This document shows, in pieces, positions 1-7,052 of a stretch of DNA of 21,231 bases (positions are counted from its first letter, which is position 1; each line of letters opens with the position of its first letter). Under the pieces are notes generated by a model. That model was not told the origin of the DNA and searched no databases. It saw only the letters and a program-made list of their open reading frames with translations. Source of the stretch: an uncultured Bacteroidales bacterium (GTDB lineage Bacteria; Bacteroidota; Bacteroidia; Bacteroidales; Paludibacteraceae). Location: positions 1 to 21,231 of the forward strand of contig CAMOMF010000015.1 of NCBI GenBank assembly GCA_946619625.1, given 5' to 3'. Both the position numbers and the translations under genes were made by a program.

Positions 1-174
1 ATCAACATCGACTCCGACTCGCGTCTCGCTTTCACCGCTGCTGTTCGCAAGGTATTTGCAGAGAAACCCGCTGAGTTCGACCCACGCAAGTACTGCGGTC
101 CTGCCCGTGACCTGATGTATGAACTGTACAAGCATAAGATTATCAACGTCCTCGGCTCCGACGGCAAAGCATAA
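1..174 (+). CDS. fba: Class II fructose-bisphosphate aldolase, C-terminal 57 residues (partial)
   Basis: Frame 1 is open from the window edge to TAA at 172-174. It encodes the C-terminus of a zinc-dependent class II fructose-1,6-bisphosphate aldolase, the glycolytic enzyme that cleaves fructose-1,6-bisphosphate to dihydroxyacetone phosphate and glyceraldehyde-3-phosphate. The residues INIDSDSRLAFTAAVRKVF match the conserved 'N-I-D-T/S-D' region of this family, whose Asp lies near the phosphate/substrate site. The ending with FDPRKY, GPAR and a final KIINVLGSDGKA is typical of the Bacteroidetes enzymes. The metal-binding histidines and the start lie outside the window. I recognise this from family memory, without an alignment. 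Confidence 0.88.
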   Translation: MNIDSDSRLAFTAAVRKVFAEKPAEFDPRKYCGPARDLMYELYKHKIINVLGSDGKA

Positions 175-177
175 ATA

Positions 178-219
178 CAATTGTACATAGTTCAATTGTC
201 AAACAATTGTCCAATCGTA
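178..219. repeat. CAATTGT repeat cluster in the aldolase/CoA-transferase spacer
   Basis: Four copies of an 8-mer lie in the 51-bp gap: CAATTGTA at 178-185, CAATTGTC at 193-200 and at 204-211, and the variant CAATCGTA at 212-219. The first copy sits in the palindrome TACAATTGTA (176-185). The copies resemble the short A/T-rich intergenic repeats seen elsewhere in this window (14458-14485), so they may be repeat filler rather than an operator. I see no -7/-33 promoter pair here. Confidence 0.5.
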
Positions 220-225
220 AATTAT

Positions 226-1722
226 ATGAATTTGCCTTTTATGACAGCTGAAGAAGCTGCCGAACTGATACAAAATGGCGATGTCTTGGGTATGGGTGGT
301 TTCACCGCCACCGGTGTACCCAAGGCAGTGCCGTTTGCCTTGGCACAACGTGCAGAACGCCTCCATGCCGAGGGTGTTCCCTTCCGTGTAGGACTGGAAA
401 CAGGTGCATCCATGGGAGACAGTTGTGACGGTGCACTCGCACGCGCTCATGCTGTAGAGTTCCGTACTCCATACCAGTCCAACAAGTCTATGCGAGAGGA
501 AATCAATGCCGAGGGTACACACTACTTCGACATGCACCTCTCCCATATGGCGCAAGACCTGCGTTACGGGTTCCTCCCCAAACCCAAGTTTGCCATTATC
601 GAGGCATCCTATGTAGGTGAGGACGGTACCATTATCCCCGCTGCCGGAGTGGGCATCATGCCCACTATCTGCCGCATGGCGGACAAGATAATAGTCGAAC
701 TCAATGAGATGTTCCCCGTAACCATGCGGGGCATGCACGACCTCTACGAGCCACTCGACCCGCCTTACCGCAAAGAGATACCCATCTACAAGCCGTCTGA
801 CCGCTGTGGCTCCGACCACATCAAGGTGGACCCAAGCAAGATTGTGGCTGTCGTTAAGACCAACCGACCGAACGAGATTGCTGCCTTCACGCCGGTAGAT
901 GCCACCACTGCCAAGATTGGTGAGAACGTGGCACTATTCCTCGAGAAAGAGATGCACGAAGGACGTATCCCTAAGACCTTCCTGCCTATTCAGTCCGGTG
1001 TGGGCAATGTGGCGAACGCCGTCCTCGGTGAACTGGGTAAGAACCCGCACATCCCGCCGTTTGAGATGTACTCTGAGGTGGTACAAGACTCTGTTGTGGA
1101 CCTCATCAAAACAGGACACTGTAAGTTCGCCTCCGGCTGCTCGCTGCGTCTGGTAGAGAGCAAGATGGCGGAAGTACTTGCTGACCTCGATTTCTTCCAC
1201 GACAAGATGTTGCTTCGTCCGCAGGAGACTTCCAACCACCCGGAGATTATCCGCCGACTTGGACTTATTGCTATCAATACCGCCCTCGAGGCAGATATTT
1301 ACGGCAACATCAACTCCACCCACGTAACGGGCACGAAGATGATGAACGGTATAGGTGGTTCAGGCGACTTTGCACGGAATGCCTATCTGAGTATCTTTAC
1401 CACGGCTTCCACCGCCAAGAACGGAGCAATCTCCTCCATCGTACCGATGGTTACCCACCTCGACCACTCCGAACACTCTGTCAAAGTGATAGTTACTGAG
1501 CAGGGTGTGGCTGACCTGCGTGGCAAGAGTCCACGTCAGCGGGCGCAGGAAATCATTGACAACTGCGTCGCCCCCGAGTACAAGGAGATGCTACGTGATT
1601 ATCTCAAGTACGCCAAGCATGGTCAAACGCAACATAACCTCTCTTGCGCTTTCGCCATGCACGAGGAGTTCATGAAGAGTGGCGACATGCGTAACACCAA
1701 GTGGGAGAATTACCTCAGATAA
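226..1722 (+). CDS. Acetyl-CoA hydrolase/transferase family CoA-transferase (probably propionyl-CoA:succinate or acetate:succinate CoA-transferase)
   Basis: A 498-aa cytoplasmic enzyme moving CoA between short-chain acyl-CoA and a carboxylate. In Bacteroidales such enzymes usually serve succinate/propionate or acetate metabolism. The glycine-rich N-terminal motif GMGGFTATG is at residues 22-30. A second conserved segment, GIGGSGDF (375-382), follows YGNINSTHVTGTKMMN. The SEVVQD segment contains Glu284, which lines up by position with the catalytic glutamate of the AarC/ACH1 family (AarC Glu294). This Glu would form the glutamyl-CoA thioester. An in-frame TTG at 181 would add 15 residues (YIVQLSNNC...) made of the CAATTGT repeats, so I chose ATG 226. 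ATG 241 is also possible. The gene stands alone after aldolase. The exact acyl substrate cannot be read from sequence. Confidence 0.88.
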   Translation: MNLPFMTAEEAAELIQNGDVLGMGGFTATGVPKAVPFALAQRAERLHAEGVPFRVGLETGASMGDSCDGALARAHAVEFRTPYQSNKSMREEINAEGTHYFDMHLSHMAQDLRYGFLPKPKFAIIEASYVGEDGTIIPAAGVGIMPTICRMADKIIVELNEMFPVTMRGMHDLYEPLDPPYRKEIPIYKPSDRCGSDHIKVDPSKIVAVVKTNRPNEIAAFTPVDATTAKIGENVALFLEKEMHEGRIPKTFLPIQSGVGNVANAVLGELGKNPHIPPFEMYSEVVQDSVVDLIKTGHCKFASGCSLRLVESKMAEVLADLDFFHDKMLLRPQETSNHPEIIRRLGLIAINTALEADIYGNINSTHVTGTKMMNGIGGSGDFARNAYLSIFTTASTAKNGAISSIVPMVTHLDHSEHSVKVIVTEQGVADLRGKSPRQRAQEIIDNCVAPEYKEMLRDYLKYAKHGQTQHNLSCAFAMHEEFMKSGDMRNTKWENYLR

Positions 1723-1767
1723 AATCTTTTATTACCTGATTTATACCAACAAGTAAGTTTCTTTTCA

Positions 1768-2259
1768 ATGAGAAATAAAGAAGAACTTGGCAATTTAAGT
1801 CTGTTGGGTGAGCACAAAGTGGCTTACCCGACAGATTATGCCCCTCAGATGCTTGAAACATTCGAAAACAAGCACCCCGAGAACGAATATATGGTCACAC
1901 TCAACTGCCCGGAGTTCACCTCTCTCTGCCCCAAGACAGGGCAGCCCGACTTTGCCAAATTGGTCATTTCATACATCCCGCGCCTACGAATGGTGGAAAG
2001 CAAGTCACTCAAACTGTATCTGTTTTCTTTCCGCAACCACGGCGATTTTCACGAGGATTGTGTGAACATCATTATGAAAGACCTGATCCGCCTGATGGAT
2101 CCCAAGTATATAGAAGTAACCGGCATTTTTTCCCCTCGAGGAGGAATCAGTATATACCCCTTTGCCAATTATGGCGACGCCGAACACCAAGACCTCGTCA
2201 AATCCCGCATGAGTGCCCAACTTGCCTTCACTCAAACAGGACAACTCCATTGGTCATGA
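1768..2259 (+). CDS. queF: NADPH-dependent 7-cyano-7-deazaguanine reductase (preQ0 reductase)
   Basis: A 163-aa tunnelling-fold enzyme that reduces the nitrile of preQ0 to the aminomethyl group of preQ1, the base later inserted into tRNA by Tgt. It is the short, single-domain (B. subtilis-like) form. The catalytic Cys is Cys54 in CPEFTSLCPKTGQPDF and the paired Asp is Asp61, matching Cys55/Asp62 of the Bacillus enzyme. The QueF signature (E-S-K-S-x-K-x-Y, then SFRNH and FHE) follows in VESKSLKLYLFSFRNHGDFHE. It is the first gene of the que cluster, 45 bp after the CoA-transferase. I see neither a preQ1 riboswitch nor a convincing promoter in that gap. Confidence 0.95.
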   Translation: MRNKEELGNLSLLGEHKVAYPTDYAPQMLETFENKHPENEYMVTLNCPEFTSLCPKTGQPDFAKLVISYIPRLRMVESKSLKLYLFSFRNHGDFHEDCVNIIMKDLIRLMDPKYIEVTGIFSPRGGISIYPFANYGDAEHQDLVKSRMSAQLAFTQTGQLHWS

Positions 2260-2298
2260 AAATATGAAAATGCAAAAATAAATGATAATTAATTCTAA

Positions 2299-2952
2299 AT
2301 GAAAGATACAGTTCTCATATACAGTGGCGGAATTGACTCTACAACCATGTTGTATGAGTATCAGGACCGAATTGCCATTGCGCTGAGTTTTGATTACGGC
2401 AGCAATCATAACAAGAATGAACTGCCCCTTGCCCGCAAAAACTGCGAGCGTCTGGGAATAAAGAATGTGGTTATAAACCTCGATTTCATCGGGAAACTGT
2501 TCCACTCTTCTCTGCTCGAAGGAGCGGATAAAATTCCGGAGGGCAACTACAACGATGCCAACATGCACTCCACGGTGGTGCCTTTCCGCAATGGTATCAT
2601 GCTCTCCATTGCTGCAGGACTGGCGGAGAGCGAGGGACTCCGTTATATTATGATGGCAAACCATGCCGGTGACCATACTATTTACCCCGATTGCAGACCC
2701 GAGTTTGTAGCGGGGATGAACGAGGCGGTCAAACAAGGCACATTCGAGCATATACAACTGTGGGCGCCATACACCGGTCTTACCAAAACGGATATAGTCA
2801 AGCGGGGGGCTCAGTTGGGAATTGATTATGCCGACACCTGGTCTTGCTACAAAGGCGGAGATGTTCACTGCGGCAAATGCGGCACATGTATGGAGCGCAA
2901 AGAGGCTTTCCTGCAAGCCGGCATCCCCGACCCAACAATCTATAAGGAATAG
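2299..2952 (+). CDS. queC: 7-cyano-7-deazaguanine synthase
   Basis: A 217-aa ATP-dependent enzyme that converts 7-carboxy-7-deazaguanine to preQ0 using ammonia. The N-terminus carries the PP-loop ATP-pyrophosphatase motif SGGIDSTT (residues 9-16). The C-terminal zinc site is complete: Cys183 in WSCYKGG, then Cys191, Cys194 and Cys197 in HCGKCGTC. Length is normal for the family. It lies 39 bp after queF and 41 bp before queD on the same strand, so the cluster is most likely one transcript. The product of this enzyme is the substrate of QueF next door. Confidence 0.96.
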   Translation: MKDTVLIYSGGIDSTTMLYEYQDRIAIALSFDYGSNHNKNELPLARKNCERLGIKNVVINLDFIGKLFHSSLLEGADKIPEGNYNDANMHSTVVPFRNGIMLSIAAGLAESEGLRYIMMANHAGDHTIYPDCRPEFVAGMNEAVKQGTFEHIQLWAPYTGLTKTDIVKRGAQLGIDYADTWSCYKGGDVHCGKCGTCMERKEAFLQAGIPDPTIYKE

Positions 2953-2993
2953 GAGGTAACCAAATGGCAAATGATTAAATAGTAAATGATATC

Positions 2994-3329
2994 ATGTATT
3001 ACGTTCAAAAAACACTCACTATTTCTGCGGCGCACAACCTGATGTTGTCCTACAACAGCAAGTGCGAGCACCTGCACGGCCACAACTGGGTCATAACCGT
3101 GTATTGCAAGTCGCAAACGCTCAACCGCGACGGTATGGTGACCGATTTCACCGACATCAAGCGCCTGGTCAAAGACACGTTCGACCATAAATACCTCAAC
3201 GAAGTAATGGATGTCAATCCATCGGCAGAGAACATCGCCAAGTGGATTTGTGACCATGTGCGTAACGCCTACAAAGTGTCCGTTCAGGAGTCCGAAGGCA
3301 ATGTAGCCATTTACGAAAAAGACGAATAA
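2994..3329 (+). CDS. queD: 6-carboxy-5,6,7,8-tetrahydropterin synthase (QueD/6-pyruvoyl-tetrahydropterin synthase family)
   Basis: A 111-aa T-fold enzyme that converts 7,8-dihydroneopterin triphosphate to 6-carboxytetrahydropterin, the first committed step of queuosine synthesis. Zinc ligands are His14 (SAAHNL) and His28/His30 (HLHGHNW). The catalytic Cys is Cys24 in KCEHLHGH. The catalytic D-H pair is probably in FDHKYLNE, and the C-terminal QESEGNVAIYE carries the substrate-binding Glu. The spacer before it holds two AAATGAT copies and no obvious Shine-Dalgarno. ATG 2994 gives the expected MYYVQKTLTISAAH start. GTP cyclohydrolase FolE, which feeds this step, is not in the window. Confidence 0.94.
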   Translation: MYYVQKTLTISAAHNLMLSYNSKCEHLHGHNWVITVYCKSQTLNRDGMVTDFTDIKRLVKDTFDHKYLNEVMDVNPSAENIAKWICDHVRNAYKVSVQESEGNVAIYEKDE

Positions 3330-3351
3330 AACCACCCAACCGCTTCTCAAC

Positions 3352-3930
3352 ATGTCCACTTCTTATCGCATAAACGAGATATTTTATTCTCTGCAAGGTG
3401 AGGGTGCCAATGTAGGTACTCCGGCGGTATTCGTGCGGTTTAGCGGCTGCAACTTGTCCTGCGATTTCTGTGACACCGACTTTGCCTCGTACACCCTGAT
3501 GTCGGCAGAACAGATAGTGGAAGCGGTGACTGCTTTTCCTGCCCGGTTGGTGGTGTTGACCGGCGGAGAGCCATCATTGCAGGTGGATAAGGTTTTGGTA
3601 GATGCACTTCATGCAGTGAATAAGTTTTTGGCGATTGAAACCAATGGAACAAAACTGCTGCCTCAAGGAATAGATTTTGTAACGGTTTCTCCGAAGGAAA
3701 CGGGAAAATTGGCACTTTTCAAGGCGGATGAGGTGAAACTTGTGTATCAGAATCAAGACGTTGAAAAATACCTCCATTGCATAAGTGCCACCTACTATTT
3801 TTTACAACCATGCAGTGTGTTCGATGGCGAAAAATACGTGGACAACCGTGCCGATGTTATTCGTTACTGTCTGGAGCACCCGCAGTGGAGACTGTCGTTG
3901 CAAACACATAAAATTCTAAATATCCGATAA
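3352..3930 (+). CDS. queE: 7-carboxy-7-deazaguanine synthase (radical SAM)
   Basis: A 192-aa radical S-adenosylmethionine enzyme that rearranges 6-carboxytetrahydropterin to 7-carboxy-7-deazaguanine. The cluster-binding Cys33-x3-Cys37-x2-Cys40 lies in SGCNLSCDFCDTDF. The N-terminal EIFYSLQGEGANVGTP signature (substrate/SAM region) precedes it, and the SAM-binding TGGEPSLQ follows. It lies at the short end for the family, which commonly runs about 200-240 aa. Gaps of 22 bp to queD and 2 bp to the sirtuin gene suggest one transcript. Together queD-queE-queC-queF covers the full path to preQ1. Tgt, QueA and the last reductase must be encoded elsewhere. Confidence 0.94.
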   Translation: MSTSYRINEIFYSLQGEGANVGTPAVFVRFSGCNLSCDFCDTDFASYTLMSAEQIVEAVTAFPARLVVLTGGEPSLQVDKVLVDALHAVNKFLAIETNGTKLLPQGIDFVTVSPKETGKLALFKADEVKLVYQNQDVEKYLHCISATYYFLQPCSVFDGEKYVDNRADVIRYCLEHPQWRLSLQTHKILNIR

Positions 3931-3932
3931 CC

Positions 3933-4658
3933 ATGAAAAAAGTAGTTTTTTTTACAGGGTCCGGCATATCCAAAGAGTCGGGCATTCAGACGTTCCGCGA
4001 TGCCGGTGAGGGCTTATGGGAGAACTTCTCCATCGAGGAGGTTTGTACACACGAGGCAATCTTGTATAACCGCAAGAAAGTGGTGGATTTCTATAATATG
4101 ATGCGCGGGCAGTTACTTACCAAGAAACCTAATGCAGCGCATTTGGCGATTGCCGAAATGGAGAAAGACCCGCGCTTCGAGGTACGTGTCGTAACCCAAA
4201 ACGTGGACGATTTGCACGAGAAGGCGGGGTCCCGAAACATCATCCACCTGCATGGTGAGCTGATGAAACTGCGCTCCTCCAACAATGAGTCTGCCTGGGT
4301 GTCAGAGAAAGAGGTGCCGAACCTGTTTGAAGACGGTTACAAGCAACGGTACGAGGACAAGCACCCCGATGGTTCGTTGCTGCGGCCCTTCATCGTGTTC
4401 TTTGGCGAGGGTGTGCCCCAGATGGACCCGGCTATCGAGTTGGCCCGGCAAGCGGATATTTTTGTGGTCATAGGCACCTCACTGGCTGTTTATCCCGCCG
4501 CCTCATTGCTTGCTTATGTCAAGCAGGACGTGCCTATTTATTGCGTGGACCCGGGGCTGCCGGAGTTAGGTCCTTATGCCCGCCGGGTCACCCATATCCG
4601 CAAACCCGCCTCACTCGGTGTACCCGAACTGATAAAAAGGCTGGATGAAATGGCGTGA
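3933..4658 (+). CDS. Zinc-less Sir2-family NAD-dependent protein deacylase
   Basis: A 241-aa sirtuin-fold enzyme that uses NAD+ to remove acyl groups from lysine. Visible motifs are the NAD-binding TGSGISKESGIQTFRD (residues 8-23), TQNVDDLHEKAG (88-99), the catalytic His107 in HLHGEL, and IGTSLAVYPAASL near the C-terminus. The four zinc cysteines of most sirtuins are absent: the segment after His107 has no cysteine at all. From memory, many Bacteroidetes sirtuins share this. The class III motif, Tyr-x-x-Arg in relatives with FYNARRK, reads FYNMMRG here: Tyr54 is kept and the Arg position is Met57. It starts 2 nt after queE, so translation may be coupled. Its protein targets are unknown. Confidence 0.87.
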   Translation: MKKVVFFTGSGISKESGIQTFRDAGEGLWENFSIEEVCTHEAILYNRKKVVDFYNMMRGQLLTKKPNAAHLAIAEMEKDPRFEVRVVTQNVDDLHEKAGSRNIIHLHGELMKLRSSNNESAWVSEKEVPNLFEDGYKQRYEDKHPDGSLLRPFIVFFGEGVPQMDPAIELARQADIFVVIGTSLAVYPAASLLAYVKQDVPIYCVDPGLPELGPYARRVTHIRKPASLGVPELIKRLDEMA

Positions 4659-4699
4659 GATGGTTTGACAGCCCTTTGTGCGTTTCATACTATATATTT

Positions 4700-6037
4700 A
4701 TGAAAAAAGGCAAAATTTTGGTTGTGGACGATGCCGTGGGTGTTCGCAAGGCGCTGGAGATAATCTTGTCCCCGGTGTTTGCTGATATACGGTCTCTGCC
4801 CTCGCCCAATGCTTTGCTAAGTACCCTTGATGAGTTCCGACCTGATGTGGTGTTATTGGATATGAATTTCACCGCATCTGCCAATACGGGCGGCGAGGGG
4901 TTGTATTGGCTCTCAGAGATTAAGCACCATTCGCCTCGCGTGGAGGTGGTGCTTTTCACCGCTTATGCCGACGTGGACTTGGCCGTGGAGGGCATGAAGC
5001 GAGGCGCGTTCGATTTTGTAGTCAAGCCTTGGGAAAACGGCAAAATGATATCCACCCTGCAGGCGGCGCGTGACAAGGGCATCCATTCTTCCCGGCATGA
5101 AGCTCTGGCAGCGGACCCAATAGGTACCACTTCAACGGCGGAGCCGACTATGTATTGGGGTGACAGCGACTCGATGCTCCGATTGCGCCATACTTTGGAA
5201 AAAGTGGCACCTACACCCGCCACTGTGCTAATCACCGGTGAAAACGGTGTGGGTAAGGACCTGTTGGCTCGTGCCATTCATGCGGGTAGTGAGCGAAGCC
5301 GGAAACCTTTTGTGGCGGTCGATGCGGGCGCTGTCCCCGACACATTGTTTGAGAGTGAACTGTTTGGGCATGTCAAAGGCGCTTTTACCGATGCACATAC
5401 CAATCGCAGAGGCAGAATAGTTGAGGCGGATGGCGGCACTCTTTTCTTGGATGAGATTGGTAATATCCCGCTGCATTTGCAGGCGAAACTATTGCGTGTT
5501 TTACAGGAGAAAACAGTCTGTCCCGTCGGTGGGAACGAGGCGGTGAAAGTGGATTTCCGACTTATTTGTGCCACCAACGCCAACCTCCCGCAAATGGTAG
5601 AGGAGGGACGGTTCCGCGAGGACCTTTATTACCGTATCAACACAGTGCATATGCATGTACCCGCTTTGCGCGAGCGTCCAGGCGATATACTGCCGCTCAG
5701 CGAATTGTTTATCGCCCGCTACGCCGACAAGTACCACCGCCAGGTGAAAGGGCTTGACACCTCAGCCGTCAAGTACCTTCGCCGGCAACCTTGGAAAGGC
5801 AATATACGCCAATTGCAGAATAGTATTGAGAAGGCGGTTATCCTGTCAGAGGGCGCTTGTCTGACCGCAGCCGATTTTGCCTTGGAAAACCAACTGCAAG
5901 CCCCGAACGACCCAACCGACGAACAGGCGGTCCGCAACATGTTACAGCGCTACGAAGGAAATATATCGGCGGCAGCCAAGGCCCTTGGCATCAGCCGTCC
6001 CACCCTGTATGCGAAACTTAAAAAATACGGTTTATGA
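4700..6037 (+). CDS. NtrC-family sigma-54-dependent response regulator
   Basis: A 445-aa bacterial enhancer-binding protein that activates RNA polymerase-sigma-54 after phosphorylation. The receiver domain is at about 4-120, with Asp10-Asp11 and phosphoacceptor Asp54 (LLDMNF). The AAA+ domain spans about 155-385, with Walker A GENGVGKD (180-187), the sigma-54 contact loop GAFTDA (227-232, the consensus being GAFTGA) and Walker B GGTLFLDEIGN. The Fis-type helix-turn-helix is at about 420-445 (NISAAAKALGISRPTLYAKL). An in-frame GTG at 4655 would add 15 non-conserved residues and overlap sir2, so I chose ATG 4700. The stop overlaps the kinase start by 4 nt. Its target is very probably the efflux operon just downstream, where a sigma-54 promoter and palindromic sites are visible. 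Confidence 0.94.
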   Translation: MKKGKILVVDDAVGVRKALEIILSPVFADIRSLPSPNALLSTLDEFRPDVVLLDMNFTASANTGGEGLYWLSEIKHHSPRVEVVLFTAYADVDLAVEGMKRGAFDFVVKPWENGKMISTLQAARDKGIHSSRHEALAADPIGTTSTAEPTMYWGDSDSMLRLRHTLEKVAPTPATVLITGENGVGKDLLARAIHAGSERSRKPFVAVDAGAVPDTLFESELFGHVKGAFTDAHTNRRGRIVEADGGTLFLDEIGNIPLHLQAKLLRVLQEKTVCPVGGNEAVKVDFRLICATNANLPQMVEEGRFREDLYYRINTVHMHVPALRERPGDILPLSELFIARYADKYHRQVKGLDTSAVKYLRRQPWKGNIRQLQNSIEKAVILSEGACLTAADFALENQLQAPNDPTDEQAVRNMLQRYEGNISAAAKALGISRPTLYAKLKKYGL

Positions 6038-6912
6038 CTTTACCCGTTTGGCTGATAGTGCTTATTGTGCTTGCCGTTGTTATTATTACGGCGGTGCTGA
6101 ATGCCTTGTGGGTACGACATAAAGATATCAGCAAAGTGGCGTATATGATGGATGCGTTGGAAGATGGCGAACTGAATTTCCGTTTCAGGGATAACAGCCG
6201 TTTCAACCGTACCCTCAATAGGATACGTACTATTTTTGAAAAGCAGCATCAAGCCTACGAGCAGGAATCCTGGACTCGGCTGATTAGGGTACTGACCCAC
6301 GAAATCATGAACACTGTTTCTCCCATCGCTTCTCTCAGCGATGCTTTGGCTAAATCGTTGGACGACAATGGACATAGTTCGCTTGATCTGAAAGCGGGAC
6401 TCGCCACCATCGCTGAGTCCTCTGACGGACTGATGAAGTTTGTAGAGACTTACCGCGAACTCACGGGTGTAGCACGCTCGGTAAGAAAAGCCGTGCCCTT
6501 GGAGGAAATGGTAACTCGTGTTATTCAACTCAGCAGCGAGTTACTCGCCCGAAACGGTGCCACTTGTACCTACGACGCCGATGGCGCCGATTTGCTCCTT
6601 TATGCCGATGCAGGTCAATTGCAACGCGTCTTTATCAACCTTCTGTCCAACGCATTGCAGGCGGGGGCGAAACATGTCTGTTTTTATGGATATATGGAGC
6701 ATGACGAGGTGGTTTTGACCGTCAGCAACGACGGTGTTCCTATTCCTGTCTCCAATCAAGAACAAATCTTTGTGCCTTTCTATACCACTAAACCCGACGG
6801 CTCAGGCATAGGTCTTGCTGTGGCACGTACCATTTTGCGCCAGCACGATGCCACAATCTCTCTTCTCGAAAGCAACGAACAGCGCACTGTTTTTCAACTC
6901 CGGTTTCGCTGA
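6034..6912 (+). CDS. Membrane-anchored sensor histidine kinase, short form
   Basis: A 292-aa kinase presumed to phosphorylate the regulator encoded by the preceding, overlapping gene (ATGA overlap at 6034-6037). One hydrophobic segment at about residues 3-27 anchors it. There is no second membrane segment and no periplasmic sensing domain. A linker of about 50 residues leads to the H-box LTHEIMNTVSPIASLSDAL, with phosphoacceptor His89. The HATPase domain shows the N-box NLLSNALQAGA, the F-box region FVPFYTTK and the G-box DGSGIGLAVARTIL. The architecture suggests sensing in or near the membrane, or through a partner such as the efflux pump. That is inference. Confidence 0.92.
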   Translation: MTLPVWLIVLIVLAVVIITAVLNALWVRHKDISKVAYMMDALEDGELNFRFRDNSRFNRTLNRIRTIFEKQHQAYEQESWTRLIRVLTHEIMNTVSPIASLSDALAKSLDDNGHSSLDLKAGLATIAESSDGLMKFVETYRELTGVARSVRKAVPLEEMVTRVIQLSSELLARNGATCTYDADGADLLLYADAGQLQRVFINLLSNALQAGAKHVCFYGYMEHDEVVLTVSNDGVPIPVSNQEQIFVPFYTTKPDGSGIGLAVARTILRQHDATISLLESNEQRTVFQLRFR

Positions 6913-6916
6913 AAAG

Positions 6917-6963
6917 TGTAAAGATTCTTTACAAAAAGTGTAAAGGTTTACAGTTTCTTTACA
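6917..6963. promoter_or_regulatory. Candidate upstream activator (enhancer) sites of the sigma-54 promoter
   Basis: Five half-sites of TGTAAAG or its complement lie in the 140-bp gap between the kinase gene and the tolC-type gene. TGTAAAG (6917-6923) and CTTTACA (6927-6933) form a perfect 7-3-7 palindrome. TGTAAAG (6939-6945) with TTTACA (6947-6952) forms TGTAAA-GG-TTTACA, and another CTTTACA lies at 6957-6963. The two TGTAAAG starts are 22 bp apart, about two helical turns. The sites lie roughly 75-120 bp upstream of the predicted transcription start, a usual enhancer distance for NtrC-type activators. The binding protein is inferred from position only. Confidence 0.7.
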
Positions 6964-7009
6964 TAGATGCGATTTGCTAATAGTATTGTTAATCAATGAT
7001 GTTGGCAGT

Positions 7010-7026
7010 TTGGCACGACTTATGCT
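7010..7026 (+). promoter_or_regulatory. Sigma-54 (-24/-12) promoter
   Basis: The sequence TTGGCACGACTTATGCT matches the sigma-54 consensus (YTGGCACGRNNNTTGCW) at all but one specified base. The invariant GG (7012-7013) and GC (7024-7025) are separated by exactly 10 nt. Transcription would begin near 7037, about 16 nt before the ATG at 7053. It drives the tolC-hlyD-ATPase-permease genes and lies directly downstream of the activator and kinase genes. Confidence 0.85.
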
Positions 7027-7052
7027 TGTGTAATTATAAACAATTGCAAAAC

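Noticed and set aside
1723..1767. preQ1 riboswitch or promoter before queF
   Set aside because: The 45-bp gap lacks the preQ1 aptamer pattern and is too short. TAAGTTTC at 1754-1761 resembles a -7 box, but no TTTG lies 20 nt upstream.
6996..7052. Upstream ATG as start of the TolC-type protein
   Set aside because: It would put 19 residues before a normal signal peptide and places the sigma-54 promoter inside the coding region.
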